Part shown: positions 1 to 10,628 of the stretch, one piece after another
Numbering within the stretch: position 1 is the first letter of the stretch
Layout of the letters: each line of letters begins with the position of its first letter
DNA from: Mesorhizobium_K quangtriensis
GTDB lineage: Bacteria > Pseudomonadota > Alphaproteobacteria > Rhizobiales > Rhizobiaceae
DNA length: 64,000 bases
Assembly: GCF_040081925.1 (NCBI RefSeq)
Contig: NZ_JBEBMF010000001.1
Span: forward strand, 620,001-684,000
Reading direction: 5' to 3'
Notes under the pieces: generated by a model
What the model was told of the DNA's origin: nothing
The model's input: only the letters and a program-made list of their open reading frames with translations
Database searches by the model: none
Made by a program: the position numbers and the translations under genes

Positions 1-1
1 C

Positions 2-232
2 GCGACCGACCGCGACGACCTTCTGGCGGCGACGCATGCGCTCGATCGCGTGCTGCTCTGGAACTACTACTACGTGCCGCAACTGACCCGCGACGTCGAT
101 TTCTATGCCTACTGGAACAAGTTCGGCATACCGGAAAAGCAGCCCACCTATATCGGCCCCGACACCGAGTCGTGGTGGATCGATGTCGAGAAGGAAAAGG
201 CGCTGGCCGCCAAGTACGGACGATCGAACTGA
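2..232 (+). CDS. ABC transporter substrate-binding protein, C-terminal fragment (cut by window edge)
   Basis: This is the last ~76 codons of a gene that begins before the window. The readable end (from about position 50) contains LLWNYYYVPQLTRDVDFYAY and ends in KALAAKYGRSN. This resembles the C-terminus of family 5 (YejA-type) periplasmic oligopeptide-binding proteins, where the reading 'W..Y....R..YW.KFG.P' is typical. It is followed, with a TGATG stop/start overlap, by a second protein of the same family and then by yejB, yejE and yejF, so it is probably the first of two binding proteins in one import operon. The fragment is too short to say which ligand it binds. Confidence 0.8.
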   Translation, partial: ATDRDDLLAATHALDRVLLWNYYYVPQLTRDVDFYAYWNKFGIPEKQPTYIGPDTESWWIDVEKEKALAAKYGRSN

Positions 233-2112
233 TGAGCCGCCCGGGGCAGGGTATAAGTCGCCGGGAATTCCTGGCGCTCGCGGCAGGTGCGGCGCTCGCG
301 CCCGCTTTGCCGTTCCGAGCCTTCGCGCAAAGCAAGACCGGCACGCCCCTGCATGGCGTTTCAGCCTTCGGCGACCTCAAATACGCTCCCGACTTCACGC
401 ATTTTGGCTACCTGAACCCCGACGCCCCAAAGGGCGGCACGTTGAACTTCTCGCCGCCGAACTGGCAGTTCAACCAGAACGTCACGACCTTCAACACCCT
501 CAACACCTTCGTCCTGACCGGCGATGCGCCGCCGCGCATGGAGATGTGCTACGACGCGCTGATGACGCGCGCGCTGGACGAACCGGACGCGCTCTATGGC
601 ATGCTGGCCGAGACGGTCGAGATTTCGGCCGACCGCAACAGCTTCGCCTTCCGGCTGCGCCCGCAGGCGCGCTGGCACGACGGAACGCCTGTTACCGCCG
701 AAGACGTTGCCTTCACCTATTCGACCTTCAAGGAGAAGGGCCATCCGGTGCTCATGCTGCCGCTCGCCGAGATGACGGCGGCCGGAGCGATCGATCCGCG
801 CACCGTGCGGCTGACCTTCTCGGGCAAGCAGGCGCCCACCACGCTTCTGTCGGTCGCCACCTTCCCGATCGTCTCAAAGGCCTGGTTCTCGCAGAACCCC
901 TTCGACAGCTCCCAACTCGTCGCGCCGCTCGGCTCGGGTCCCTACAAGGTCGGCCGGGTCTCTGCGGGCCAGAGCATCGTCTACGAACGAGTAGCCGACT
1001 ATTGGGGTCGCGATCTCTCGGTGAACAAGGGGCGCGCCAATTTCGATACGATCCGCATCGACGTCTACCGCGAACGGCAGGCCGGCTTCGAGGCCTTCAA
1101 GAAGGGCGACGTGACCTACCGCCAGGAGTTCACCTCCCGCGTCTGGGCGACTGGCTACGATTTTCCGGCCATCAACGACGGCAGGGTCGTGAAGCGCGAG
1201 TTTCCGGGCGAGAAGAACCCGAGCATGCAGGGCTGGGCGCTCAACCAGCGCCGGCCGCAGTTTGGCGATGCGCGTGTGCGCCGCGCGGTCGCACTGTGCT
1301 TCGATTTCGAATGGACGAACCGCAACCTCTTCTACGGCCTCTATGACCGTTCGCAGTCCTGCTTCCAGACGTCGGAATTCGTCGCCGAAGGCCTTCCGTC
1401 GCCGGAAGAACTGGCGCTGCTTGAGCCATTTCGCGCCGAGATTCCCGAAGAGGCGTTCGGCGAGGCCGTCATGCAGCCGGTCTCCAATGCCTCGGGGCGC
1501 GACCGCAAGCTGCTCGGCGAGGCGTCCCGCCTTCTCGCCGATGCCGGCTGGAAACGGAACGGTGCTTTCGTCGTGAACGAGAAGGGCGAGCGGCTGAAGC
1601 TCGAAATACTCGTCAACGACGAGGTCTTCATCCGCGTCGATTCTCCCTTTGTCGAAAACATGCGCGCGGTGGGCATCGATGCATCGATACGCCAGGTCGA
1701 TCCCGCGCAATACGCGGTGCGCCAGAACGACTTCGACTTCGACATGATCAGCCTCGCGCTGTCGCTTTCCGCCACCCCGACCTTCGACACGCTACAGAAC
1801 ATCTTCCATTCGAATGCCGCCACCACGCGGGGATCGCGTAACCTGCCGGCGACCGCCAGTCCGGCAGTGGACGGCCTGATCGCGAAAGCCGGCGAGGCAA
1901 AAAGCCGGGACGAGCTCACTGTGGCCTTGCGCGCGCTCGACCGGGTCTTGCGCGCGCGCATGGACTGGATTCCAAATTGGTTTTCGGCGAATCACCGGGC
2001 CGCCTATTGGGACATGTTCGGATTCGTCGAGCCGAAGCCCGATTACGGCTTCCCGATTGAGGCGATGTGGTGGTTCGACAAGGACAAGGCGGCGGCGATT
2101 GGCAAGGCCTGA
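232..2112 (+). CDS. Periplasmic oligopeptide-binding protein of a Yej-type ABC importer (Tat-exported)
   Basis: This 626-residue extracellular solute-binding protein, family 5, should capture peptides or similar solutes in the periplasm and hand them to YejB/YejE. Residues 9-14 (SRREFL) form a twin-arginine motif, followed by a hydrophobic stretch and a likely cleavage after AFA (residues 30-32), so export is probably by the Tat route. The start was chosen because it overlaps the previous stop (TGATG) and places the Tat motif at the N-terminus; a longer in-frame extension upstream would lie inside the preceding gene. Features of the family include the TRALDEPDALYGMLAE and WHDGTPVTAEDVAFTY segments. 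Two binding proteins in a row in one operon suggest a broadened or switched substrate range. Confidence 0.9.
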   Translation: MSRPGQGISRREFLALAAGAALAPALPFRAFAQSKTGTPLHGVSAFGDLKYAPDFTHFGYLNPDAPKGGTLNFSPPNWQFNQNVTTFNTLNTFVLTGDAPPRMEMCYDALMTRALDEPDALYGMLAETVEISADRNSFAFRLRPQARWHDGTPVTAEDVAFTYSTFKEKGHPVLMLPLAEMTAAGAIDPRTVRLTFSGKQAPTTLLSVATFPIVSKAWFSQNPFDSSQLVAPLGSGPYKVGRVSAGQSIVYERVADYWGRDLSVNKGRANFDTIRIDVYRERQAGFEAFKKGDVTYRQEFTSRVWATGYDFPAINDGRVVKREFPGEKNPSMQGWALNQRRPQFGDARVRRAVALCFDFEWTNRNLFYGLYDRSQSCFQTSEFVAEGLPSPEELALLEPFRAEIPEEAFGEAVMQPVSNASGRDRKLLGEASRLLADAGWKRNGAFVVNEKGERLKLEILVNDEVFIRVDSPFVENMRAVGIDASIRQVDPAQYAVRQNDFDFDMISLALSLSATPTFDTLQNIFHSNAATTRGSRNLPATASPAVDGLIAKAGEAKSRDELTVALRALDRVLRARMDWIPNWFSANHRAAYWDMFGFVEPKPDYGFPIEAMWWFDKDKAAAIGKA

Positions 2113-2174
2113 ACTGATTTCGGCGCGGCGGGGGCAGCCATGCGGCATCATGGTTTGACGAAAGGCTCCCACTG

Positions 2175-3275
2175 ATGGGCGCCTATATCCTTCGGCGTGT
2201 CCTGCTGATGGTCCCGACCCTGCTCGGGATCATGGCGATTTCTTTTGTCGTCATCCAGTTCGCACCCGGTGGTCCCGTCGAGCAGGTCATCGCCAGGCTG
2301 ACCGGTCAGGCAGGCGGCGACCCGTTGAGCGGCGGCGGCGCCGGCGATGCGGTCGGCTCGCAGGACAATCTCGGCTCCGGCGAGGGGTCGTCGCGCTATC
2401 GCGGTGCGCAGGGCCTCGATCCCGAATTCATCGCCAAGCTCGAAAAGCAGTTCGGCTTCGACAAGCCGCCGCTCCAGCGCTTCGGCATGATGATCTGGAA
2501 CTACGCCCGCTTCGATTTCGGCGAAAGCTATTTCCGTGACATCTCGGTTATCGACCTCATCCTGGAAAAGATGCCGGTGTCGATCTCCATCGGCCTCTGG
2601 ATCACGCTGATTTCCTATCTCATCTCCATCCCGCTCGGCATCCGCAAGGCGGTCAAGGACGGCTCGACCTTCGACGTCTGGACGAGCGCCATCGTCATCG
2701 TCGGCTATGCCATCCCGGGCTTCCTGTTCGCGATCATGCTGATGGTGTTCTTCGCTGGCGGTTCTTTCTTCGACTGGTTCCCGCTGCGCGGCCTGACATC
2801 GGACAATTTCGACCAGCTCACCTGGTGGCAGAAGATTCTCGACTATTTCTGGCATCTGGCGCTGCCGCTAACGGCGATGGTGCTGTCGGCCTTCGCCACC
2901 ACGACGCTGCTGACGAAAAACTCCTTCCTCGACGAGATACGCAAGCAGTATGTGGTGACCGCCCGCGCCAAGGGTCTGTCCGAGCGGCAAGTCCTCTACG
3001 GACACGTCTTTCGTAATGCGATGCTTATCATTATCGCCGGCTTTCCCGGCGCCTTCATCGCCGCCTTCTTCACCGGCTCGCTGCTGATCGAGAACATCTT
3101 CTCGCTCGACGGGCTCGGGCTGCTCGGCTTCCGCTCGGTGATCGACCGCGACTATCCGGTCGTCTTCGCCAACCTCTACATCTTCTCGCTCATCGGCTTG
3201 TTCGTCAGCCTGATCTCCGACCTGATGTACACCTGGATCGATCCCCGCATCGATTTCGAGCGGAGGGACGTATGA
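2175..3275 (+). CDS. yejB: Peptide ABC transporter permease YejB
   Basis: This is a 366-residue inner-membrane permease of the DppB/OppB family. It has an N-terminal membrane segment (about residues 8-28) and then a long periplasmic stretch containing a Gly/Ser-rich insert (about residues 48-75), a feature common in YejB proteins. The rest is a binding-protein-dependent transport domain with about five further membrane segments. The cytoplasmic coupling loop reads AKGLSERQVLYGHVFRNAM (EAA-like). It overlaps yejE by 4 nt (ATGA), indicating translational coupling and a heterodimeric YejB/YejE channel. Confidence 0.93.
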   Translation: MGAYILRRVLLMVPTLLGIMAISFVVIQFAPGGPVEQVIARLTGQAGGDPLSGGGAGDAVGSQDNLGSGEGSSRYRGAQGLDPEFIAKLEKQFGFDKPPLQRFGMMIWNYARFDFGESYFRDISVIDLILEKMPVSISIGLWITLISYLISIPLGIRKAVKDGSTFDVWTSAIVIVGYAIPGFLFAIMLMVFFAGGSFFDWFPLRGLTSDNFDQLTWWQKILDYFWHLALPLTAMVLSAFATTTLLTKNSFLDEIRKQYVVTARAKGLSERQVLYGHVFRNAMLIIIAGFPGAFIAAFFTGSLLIENIFSLDGLGLLGFRSVIDRDYPVVFANLYIFSLIGLFVSLISDLMYTWIDPRIDFERRDV

Positions 3276-4404
3276 CGGCTGTGGTCGAGGCGACGCCCGT
3301 CTCGGAAAAGCGGTCCCGGCTGTCGCCGCTGAACCAGCGGCGCTGGGCGAACTTCAAGGCCAACCGGCGGGGCTACTGGTCGCTCTGGATATTCCTCGTC
3401 CTGTTCGTGCTCACGCTGTTCTCGGAACTGATCGCCAACGACCGGCCGATCCTCGCCATGTACAAGGGCGAACTCCTGTTCCCGGTCTTCGTCGATTATC
3501 CGGAAGAGAAGTTCGGCGGCTTCTACGCCGTCACCGATTATCGCGACCCGGTTATCCAGGAGGAGATCCAGGCCAATGGCTGGATGGTCTGGCCGCCGAT
3601 CCGCTACTCCTATCGCACCGTCAACAACCAGATACCGGAAGCAGCGCCCGCCAAGCCGTCCTGGCTCTACGACAAGCAGACGCGCTGCCAGGCATTTCCG
3701 CAGGGGGTCGACGATCCCAACTGCGTCATCGGCAACTGGAACTGGCTTGGCACAGACGACCAGGCGCGCGACGTACTTGCCCGCGTCATCTACGGCTTCC
3801 GCGTCTCGGTGCTGTTCGGCCTGATACTGACCCTCGGCTCTGCCGTCATCGGAGTCTCGGCGGGAGCCGTGCAGGGCTATTTCGGCGGCCTGACCGACCT
3901 TCTCTTCCAGCGCTTCATCGAGATCTGGACGGCGATCCCAGTCCTCTATCTCCTGCTGATAGTCGCCGCCGTGCTGCCACCCGGCTTCTTCATCCTGCTC
4001 GGCCTGATGCTTCTGTTCTCGTGGACGGCCTTCGTCGGCGTGGTCCGCGCCGAATTCCTGCGCGCCCGCAACTTCGAATACGTGAACGCGGCGCGCGCTC
4101 TCGGCGTCTCGAATGGCACGATCATGCGCCGCCACCTGCTGCCCAACGCCATGGTGGCGACGCTGACCTTTCTGCCGTTCATCCTCAATGGCTCTATCAC
4201 GACGCTGACCTCGCTCGACTTTCTCGGCTTCGGCCTCCCGCCCGGTTCCGCCTCGCTCGGCGAACTCCTGCGCCAGGGCCAGCGCAACCTCAACGCGCCT
4301 TGGCTCGGCATCTCCGGCTTCGTCGTCATCTCGCTGATGCTGTCGCTGCTCATCTTCGTCGGCGAAGCCACCCGCGACGCCTTCGACCCGCGGAAGACCT
4401 TCCG

Positions 4405-4408
<4 letters not shown>
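3272..4408 (+). CDS. yejE: Peptide ABC transporter permease YejE
   Basis: This is a 378-residue inner-membrane permease of the DppC/OppC family, partner of YejB. A hydrophilic N-terminus and first membrane segment (about residues 40-60) are followed by a large periplasmic loop. The C-terminal transport domain has the coupling loop ARALGVSNGTIMRRHLLPNA and the conserved SLDFLGFGLPPGSASLGELL segment typical of the family. It overlaps yejB at its start and yejF at its end, both by ATGA, so the three genes are very tightly coupled. Confidence 0.93.
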
Positions 4409-6036
<1,628 letters not shown>

Positions 6037-6063
6037 CCAGACACCAGCGAATTCGGAGGAAAA

Positions 6064-7008
6064 ATGGCTGCGAAGGACAAGGGGCGCATCCTGCTCGCGA
6101 TGACGGGTTACAACCCCCGCCCCTGGTACGACCTGCTGTCGAAGGAACGCACGGTCGTCACGCAGTCCGATGGTCCCGCCGATCCGACGATCCATTATGC
6201 CGTTGCGTGGAAGCAGAAGCCGAACCTGCTGTCGAACCTGCCCAACCTGCGCGCCATCTTTTCGGTCGGCGCAGGGGTCGACCACATCCTGTCCGATCCG
6301 ACGCTTCCGGACGTTCCCATCGTGCGCGTCGTGGCGGACAACCTGACCGAGCAGATGACAAACTATGTCCTGTGGCGTGTCCTCGATCACTACCGCCGCG
6401 GTCTCACCTATCGCGCCCAGCAGAAGCGCAAGGTCTGGCGCGAGGCGCCGCCAGCCGGCGACATCACCGTCGGCATCATGGGCTTTGGCGAACTCGGCCG
6501 CGCCGCCGCGAAGGTCCTGATGGCCTGTGGTTTTACGACGAGGGGCTGGAGCCGCACGAAACAGTCATTCGATGGGGTGGAGACCTACCACGGCGAGGAG
6601 GGGCTCAAGCCGTTCCTCAACGGCACCGATATTCTTGTCGTGCTCCTGCCGTTGACGCAGCAGACGACCGGCATCGTCAATTACCGCCTGCTGAGCCAGT
6701 TGCGCCGGAACAACGGCCTCGGCGGCGCCGTCCTCATCAATGCCGGGCGTGGCAGGCTGCAGAAGGACGCCGATATCCTGCGCGCGTTGGACGACGAGAC
6801 ACTGATCGAAGCGAGCCTCGACGTGTTCGAGGTCGAGCCGCTGCCGAGGACCAGCCCGCTCTGGAACCATCCGCGCGTCTTCGTGACACCGCACGCCGCG
6901 GCCGTGTCCGACCCCGCCCATCTCGTCCCGCTCATGCTCGATCAGATGGACGCCTTGGAGCGCGGCAAGCCGCTGAAAAACCTGGTCGATCGCAAGGCGG
7001 GATACTGA
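6064..7008 (+). CDS. D-isomer-specific 2-hydroxyacid dehydrogenase (glyoxylate/hydroxypyruvate reductase-like)
   Basis: This is a 314-residue NAD(P)H-dependent dehydrogenase. The nucleotide-binding motif GIMGFGELG is at residues 137-145, preceded by a typical catalytic-domain N-terminus. The conserved NAGRGRLQ segment supplies the substrate-binding arginine region, and HAAAVSDP carries the catalytic histidine at about residue 277. Length and the short C-terminus match the GhrA group, which reduces glyoxylate and hydroxypyruvate, but the exact substrate cannot be read from sequence. A strong GGAGG lies just before the ATG. The gene follows yejF by 27 nt and may be the last gene of the same operon. 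Confidence 0.85.
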   Translation: MAAKDKGRILLAMTGYNPRPWYDLLSKERTVVTQSDGPADPTIHYAVAWKQKPNLLSNLPNLRAIFSVGAGVDHILSDPTLPDVPIVRVVADNLTEQMTNYVLWRVLDHYRRGLTYRAQQKRKVWREAPPAGDITVGIMGFGELGRAAAKVLMACGFTTRGWSRTKQSFDGVETYHGEEGLKPFLNGTDILVVLLPLTQQTTGIVNYRLLSQLRRNNGLGGAVLINAGRGRLQKDADILRALDDETLIEASLDVFEVEPLPRTSPLWNHPRVFVTPHAAAVSDPAHLVPLMLDQMDALERGKPLKNLVDRKAGY

Positions 7009-7014
7009 AGACAG

Positions 7015-8016
7015 TCAGGCAGCCTTCGAGAGCGATTGGTTGACCTCGGCGAGGATTTCAAAGGATTTGACGCGCGCGGCATGGTCGAAGACCTGTGCGG
7101 TCACCATCAGTTCGTCCGCGCCGGTACGATTTACGAAGGCGTCGAGACCACTCTTGACGGACGCCGGCGATCCGACGATGGCGCAGGAGAGCGCGCTGGC
7201 GAGCATGCCCTTCGCCATCGGGTCCAGCGTTGCCGCATAGTTCTCGACGGGAGCAGGCAACTTGCCGGGTCTGCCGGAGCGCAGGTTGACGAAGGCCTGT
7301 TGCAGCGAACTGAAATGAAGCTCCGCCTCCGCATCAGTGTCGGCCGCGACCACGTTGAGCCCAAGCATCAGCCGGGGCTTTGACAGCCGCTCGGAGGGCT
7401 GGAAGCGCGACCGGTAGATGTCGATCGCATGCTCCAGCTCAGCCGGCGCGAAATGCGAGGCAAACGCATAGGGCAGGCCGAGCATCGCGGCGAGCTGAGC
7501 ACCATAGGTGGACGACCCCAGAACCCAGACTTCGACCTGTTCGCCCTCGCCCGGCACGGCGCGCACCCGCTGGCTCGGCTCGGCGGGGGCAAAATAGTTC
7601 ATCAGCTCGATGACATCCTGTGGGAAGGTGTCCACTCCAGCCTCCATGTTGCGTCGAAGCGCCCGCGCGGTCAGCATGTCGGTGCCCGGCGCGCGGCCGA
7701 GGCCGAGGTCAATACGTCCCGGATGCAGCGCCGCCAGGGTCCCGAACTGCTCTGCGATGATCAGCGGTGCGTGGTTGGGGAGCATGATACCGCCCGCGCC
7801 GACCCGGATTGTGGAGGTGCCGGCCGCGACATGGCCGATGACGACTGAGGTCGCCGCGCTCGCGATGCCCGGCATGTTGTGGTGCTCGGCCAGCCAGTAG
7901 CGGTGGTATCCCAGCCGCTCGGCGTGACGTGCCAGATCGAGCGTATTCTTGAGAGACTGGGCGACGGTGCTGCCCTCGGGTACGGGAGACAGGTCGAGGA
8001 CGGAAAGCGTTGCCAT
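7015..8016 (-). CDS. LLM-class flavin-dependent oxidoreductase (bacterial luciferase-like)
   Basis: This is a 333-residue TIM-barrel protein of the luciferase-like monooxygenase superfamily. The family pattern is clear: LSVLDLSPVPEGST at the N-terminus, RYWLAEHHNMPGIASAATSV, then RVGAGGIMLPNHAPLIIAEQFGTL and a GLGRAPGTD segment. This combination is characteristic of the YhbW-type group annotated as 'MsnO8 family LLM class oxidoreductase'. Such enzymes use FMNH2 supplied by a separate reductase; the substrate is unknown. The gene converges on the dehydrogenase with only 6 nt between stops. Confidence 0.88.
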   Translation of the reverse strand: MATLSVLDLSPVPEGSTVAQSLKNTLDLARHAERLGYHRYWLAEHHNMPGIASAATSVVIGHVAAGTSTIRVGAGGIMLPNHAPLIIAEQFGTLAALHPGRIDLGLGRAPGTDMLTARALRRNMEAGVDTFPQDVIELMNYFAPAEPSQRVRAVPGEGEQVEVWVLGSSTYGAQLAAMLGLPYAFASHFAPAELEHAIDIYRSRFQPSERLSKPRLMLGLNVVAADTDAEAELHFSSLQQAFVNLRSGRPGKLPAPVENYAATLDPMAKGMLASALSCAIVGSPASVKSGLDAFVNRTGADELMVTAQVFDHAARVKSFEILAEVNQSLSKAA

Positions 8017-8093
8017 GGCGTTCTCCCGCGGCGGCGTTGGAACCAGCCGTCGATATAGGATCGCCGAGGGCAGCCCGCAATGAAGCTGTATGT

Positions 8094-9272
8094 CTACCGC
8101 GCAGTCGTCGCGTCCGCTGGGACGTTTGCCTGCACATCGTCACCGGGGCTCGGGTTTTCCGCCGACAGGAAATTGCCGACATGTTTCCAGCTCTCGAAAT
8201 GATCGCAGAAGACCTTGAAGATGACCAGTAGCGGAACGGCGATCAGCGCGCCAACGAAACCCCATAGCCACGACCAGAAGGCGACGGCGATGAAGATCGA
8301 GACCGCGTTGATCTCCAGCCGCCGGCCGACAACGAGCGGCGTGACAAATTGGCCCTCGATAATGTTGCAGATGATCACGAAAGCAGGCGCAAGCAGGGCG
8401 TAGGACAGAGAATCAAAGGTGATGAGCGAGATGCAGGCGACAAGCACGATGGTCGCCAGTGCGCCCACATAGGGAAGGAAGTTGAGCGCGGCCGCCGCCA
8501 CACCCCACACGGCAGGGTTGGGCATGCCCAATGCCCACAGGCCGAGGCCGATAGCGGTACCCAGCCCGGCGTTGATGATGGCGACCGTAAGCAGATAGCG
8601 CGAGATCTCGCGCTCGACGTCATAGACGATGCGCAGCGCGCGCTTCTTTTCACTCAGCCGGGCGAAGGACTGCACGATCTTCTCGTAGAACATGGTGCCG
8701 GAGGCAAGCAGGAAGAGTGAAAGCACGAAGGTGATTGCCGCGGTTGTCGCCCCCGAGAGCACGTTGCCCGCCGCCTGCGATACTATGCCCGGTTGGGCGA
8801 CGACGACGCGTTGCACACCCGGCTCCTGCGTGGTTTCGGCGACTTTTTCGACCTGCTGCGACGCCTGCATGAAGCGCTCGAAGGGGTGGCGGAATTCGGC
8901 GAGTCTCTCGCTGATACGCCGGCCTATCTCGGGTGCCTGGTTCACGAGATCACTTGCCGGCCCTGACAGGAAATAGCCGGCGCTGACGATGGCCAGAACG
9001 GACGCTAGCACGAGCAGCGTGGCTGAAATCCCTTCCGGTATGCCGCGCTTCCTCAAGAAGCGGACGATCGGCGTCAAAGTCAGGGCGAGAAGAAAAGCGA
9101 GGATCACCGGCATGACGAAATCACGGCCGAAATAGAGCGCATAGATCGCCGCCAGGATAAACATACAGATCAGCAGTTTTCGCATCAGCCGCGTATCCGA
9201 ACGTATCCGGCCGAGTTCATTTTCGGCCCCTTCCGACGGAATGGCCGTCTCGGCAGGTTGCACTTCGGCCAT
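8094..9272 (-). CDS. AI-2E family transporter (multi-pass permease)
   Basis: This is a 392-residue inner-membrane protein of the AI-2E/PerM family, with a charged N-terminus and then about eight hydrophobic segments. Recognisable parts are FVMPVILAFLLALTLTPIVRFL near the N-terminus and NFLPYVGALATIVLVACISL in the C-terminal half. Members export small molecules or, in some bacteria, exchange cations; the name does not prove autoinducer transport. I chose the ATG at 9272, preceded by a GGGGGA ribosome-binding site, rather than the in-frame GTG 15 nt upstream. Confidence 0.87.
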   Translation of the reverse strand: MAEVQPAETAIPSEGAENELGRIRSDTRLMRKLLICMFILAAIYALYFGRDFVMPVILAFLLALTLTPIVRFLRKRGIPEGISATLLVLASVLAIVSAGYFLSGPASDLVNQAPEIGRRISERLAEFRHPFERFMQASQQVEKVAETTQEPGVQRVVVAQPGIVSQAAGNVLSGATTAAITFVLSLFLLASGTMFYEKIVQSFARLSEKKRALRIVYDVEREISRYLLTVAIINAGLGTAIGLGLWALGMPNPAVWGVAAAALNFLPYVGALATIVLVACISLITFDSLSYALLAPAFVIICNIIEGQFVTPLVVGRRLEINAVSIFIAVAFWSWLWGFVGALIAVPLLVIFKVFCDHFESWKHVGNFLSAENPSPGDDVQANVPADATTAR

Positions 9273-9398
9273 GGTATCCCCCGTCACGCGCCCAAATCGG
9301 GCAAGGCAGTAATGCGTAAGCAGGGGCTAAAGTTCCGTCCCTGGTCAGAAATGCGGCTGGATAGGCCAATTTTCATGGGAGTCATGCAGCAAAGCGAC

Positions 9399-9426
9399 TT
9401 GAACTCTGTCCCCCGATGCGTATTTA
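9399..9426 (+). promoter_or_regulatory. Candidate sigma-70-type promoter for the DUF6481 gene
   Basis: TTGAAC (9399-9404) and TATTTA (9421-9426) are separated by 16 bp, 32 bp before the TTG start of the following gene. This is a pattern match only; no transcript data are available. Confidence 0.4.
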
Positions 9427-9457
9427 AGCGACGCTTGGAATATTTCAGGGACTGACA

Positions 9458-9865
9458 TTGGCTATATACAGAGAGAAGGACGTCTTCGAGCGCCGTAACG
9501 CGGCGAACGAAGCGAAGAAGGCTTTGCTTGCTCGTTACAACTCCCGGCCCTCGGAAGACGACCCGGCGGTCGTCGCTCGCAAGGCCGAGCGGCAGCGCAT
9601 CCTCGAGGAGCGCGAGAAGCGCAACATCGAGAAGGAAAAGCTGAAGCAGGAGCGGCTTGCCCGCGAGGCTGAGGAACGCGCGGTCCGCGAAGCAGCGGAA
9701 TTGGCTGCTCGGCTCGAGGCGGAGGCCCGTGCGGCCGAAGAGGCAAAGGCGCGCGAAGCCGAGGAAAACGACCGTATCGCACGCCTGCTGGCCGACGAGG
9801 CCGAGCGCAAGGCAAAGCGCGACGCGCGCTACGCGGCCCGCAAGGCACGCGCCGGCCGGCACTGA
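9458..9865 (+). CDS. DUF6481 family protein, highly charged coiled coil
   Basis: This 135-residue protein is composed mostly of Glu, Arg, Ala and Lys. From about residue 35 to the end it reads as an uninterrupted charged helix (RKAERQRILEEREKRNIEKE and similar). The N-terminus (YREKDVFERRNAANEAKKAL) matches my recollection of the alphaproteobacterial DUF6481 family, whose function is unknown. The start is a TTG; no ATG lies between the upstream stop and the conserved N-terminus. The candidate promoter just upstream and the hairpin just downstream suggest a single-gene unit. Confidence 0.75.
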   Translation: MAIYREKDVFERRNAANEAKKALLARYNSRPSEDDPAVVARKAERQRILEEREKRNIEKEKLKQERLAREAEERAVREAAELAARLEAEARAAEEAKAREAEENDRIARLLADEAERKAKRDARYAARKARAGRH

Positions 9866-9882
9866 GCTGCCACCACGCATGT

Positions 9883-9907
9883 AGCTGTCGGCATCGAGCC
9901 GGCAGCT
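9883..9907 (+). terminator. Hairpin after the DUF6481 gene
   Basis: AGCTGTCGGC and GCCGGCAGCT pair around an ATCGA loop with one G-T wobble, 17 bp after the stop codon. There is no long T-run, so termination is possible but unproven. Confidence 0.4.
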
Positions 9908-9951
9908 AGGCTATTGATCATCGTTCGGGATGAGTGGCCGTTGACAGACGG

Positions 9952-10080
9952 TCACTTGTCCTTTTGGCGCGTCGCTGCCACAGGCGCTGCCTTCAGGGCG
10001 GGAGCGGCCACCGCCGGCTTCTTCGCATCCTTCTTCGGTTTGCGCGTTTCCTTCTTGGCTTTCATCTGACCTTTAGCCAT
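9952..10080 (-). CDS. Small lysine/alanine-rich protein of unknown function
   Basis: This is a 42-residue, very basic protein starting MAKGQMKAKKETRKPKKDAK and ending in KDK. Lys and Arg make up over a third of the residues, and an Ala/Pro-rich segment follows. It is preceded on its strand by a GGGAG-like ribosome-binding site (CAAGGGAGCGAATC before ATG). Similar short 'KKETRKPKK' proteins are common hypothetical genes in rhizobia. A nucleic-acid- or ribosome-associated role is a guess from composition only. A longer in-frame extension upstream is antisense to the neighbouring GFA gene and was not accepted. Confidence 0.6.
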   Translation of the reverse strand: MAKGQMKAKKETRKPKKDAKKPAVAAPALKAAPVAATRQKDK

Positions 10081-10203
10081 GATTCGCTCCCTTGGATTGA
10101 GGACGCGGGAGTGAAACAAGACTTCTGCCACAACGGCAAGGGTCTGCTGCCTCTTTGACCAACGCGCGCATTCCATTTTTCCTGCGTCAAAGGGAGAAGG
10201 TAT

Positions 10204-10608
10204 ATGAAAATCGACGGTGGATGCCATTGCGGCGCAATCGCCTACGAGGCCGAGGTCGACCCTGAGATGGTCAGCATCTGCCATTGCACGGATTGCCAGA
10301 CCCTGTCGGGAACGGCGTTCCGCGTCGTCGTGTTCACGCCGGCGGACAAATTCCGTCTTAACCGCGGCGAGCCGAAAATCTACGTGAAGGTCGCCGAAAG
10401 CGGCAACCGGCGCGCACAGGCGTTCTGCCCGGATTGCGGCTCCCCGCTGTACGCTGCCTCTGCCGATGAGAAGCCGACGGCCTATGGCCTGCGTGTCGGT
10501 ACCATCCGCCAGCGCGATCAATTGCCGCCGAAGCGCCAGATATGGCATCGCTCCGCCGCGTCGTGGCTGCCAGACATGGAAGGGCTGGCGACGAAGGAAA
10601 CCACCTGA
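10204..10608 (+). CDS. GFA family protein (CENP-V/GFA zinc-binding domain)
   Basis: This is a 134-residue protein with the complete GFA zinc-binding pattern: GGCHCGAIAYEA at the N-terminus (Cys7, Cys9), ICHCTDCQTLSGTAFR (three further cysteines) and FCPDCGSPLY. The family is named for glutathione-dependent formaldehyde-activating enzyme, but most single-domain members have no proven activity. The start is supported by AAGGGAGAAGG immediately upstream. It converges on rmuC. Confidence 0.9.
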   Translation: MKIDGGCHCGAIAYEAEVDPEMVSICHCTDCQTLSGTAFRVVVFTPADKFRLNRGEPKIYVKVAESGNRRAQAFCPDCGSPLYAASADEKPTAYGLRVGTIRQRDQLPPKRQIWHRSAASWLPDMEGLATKETT

Positions 10609-10628
10609 AGCCTGTCTGACTTCAGGCT
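10609..10628. terminator. Hairpin between convergent GFA gene and rmuC
   Basis: AGCCTG (10609-10614) and CAGGCT (10623-10628) form a short perfect stem starting directly after the GFA stop codon. It overlaps the rmuC stop codon, so it could serve both directions. The stem is short and there is no clear T-run. Confidence 0.35.
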
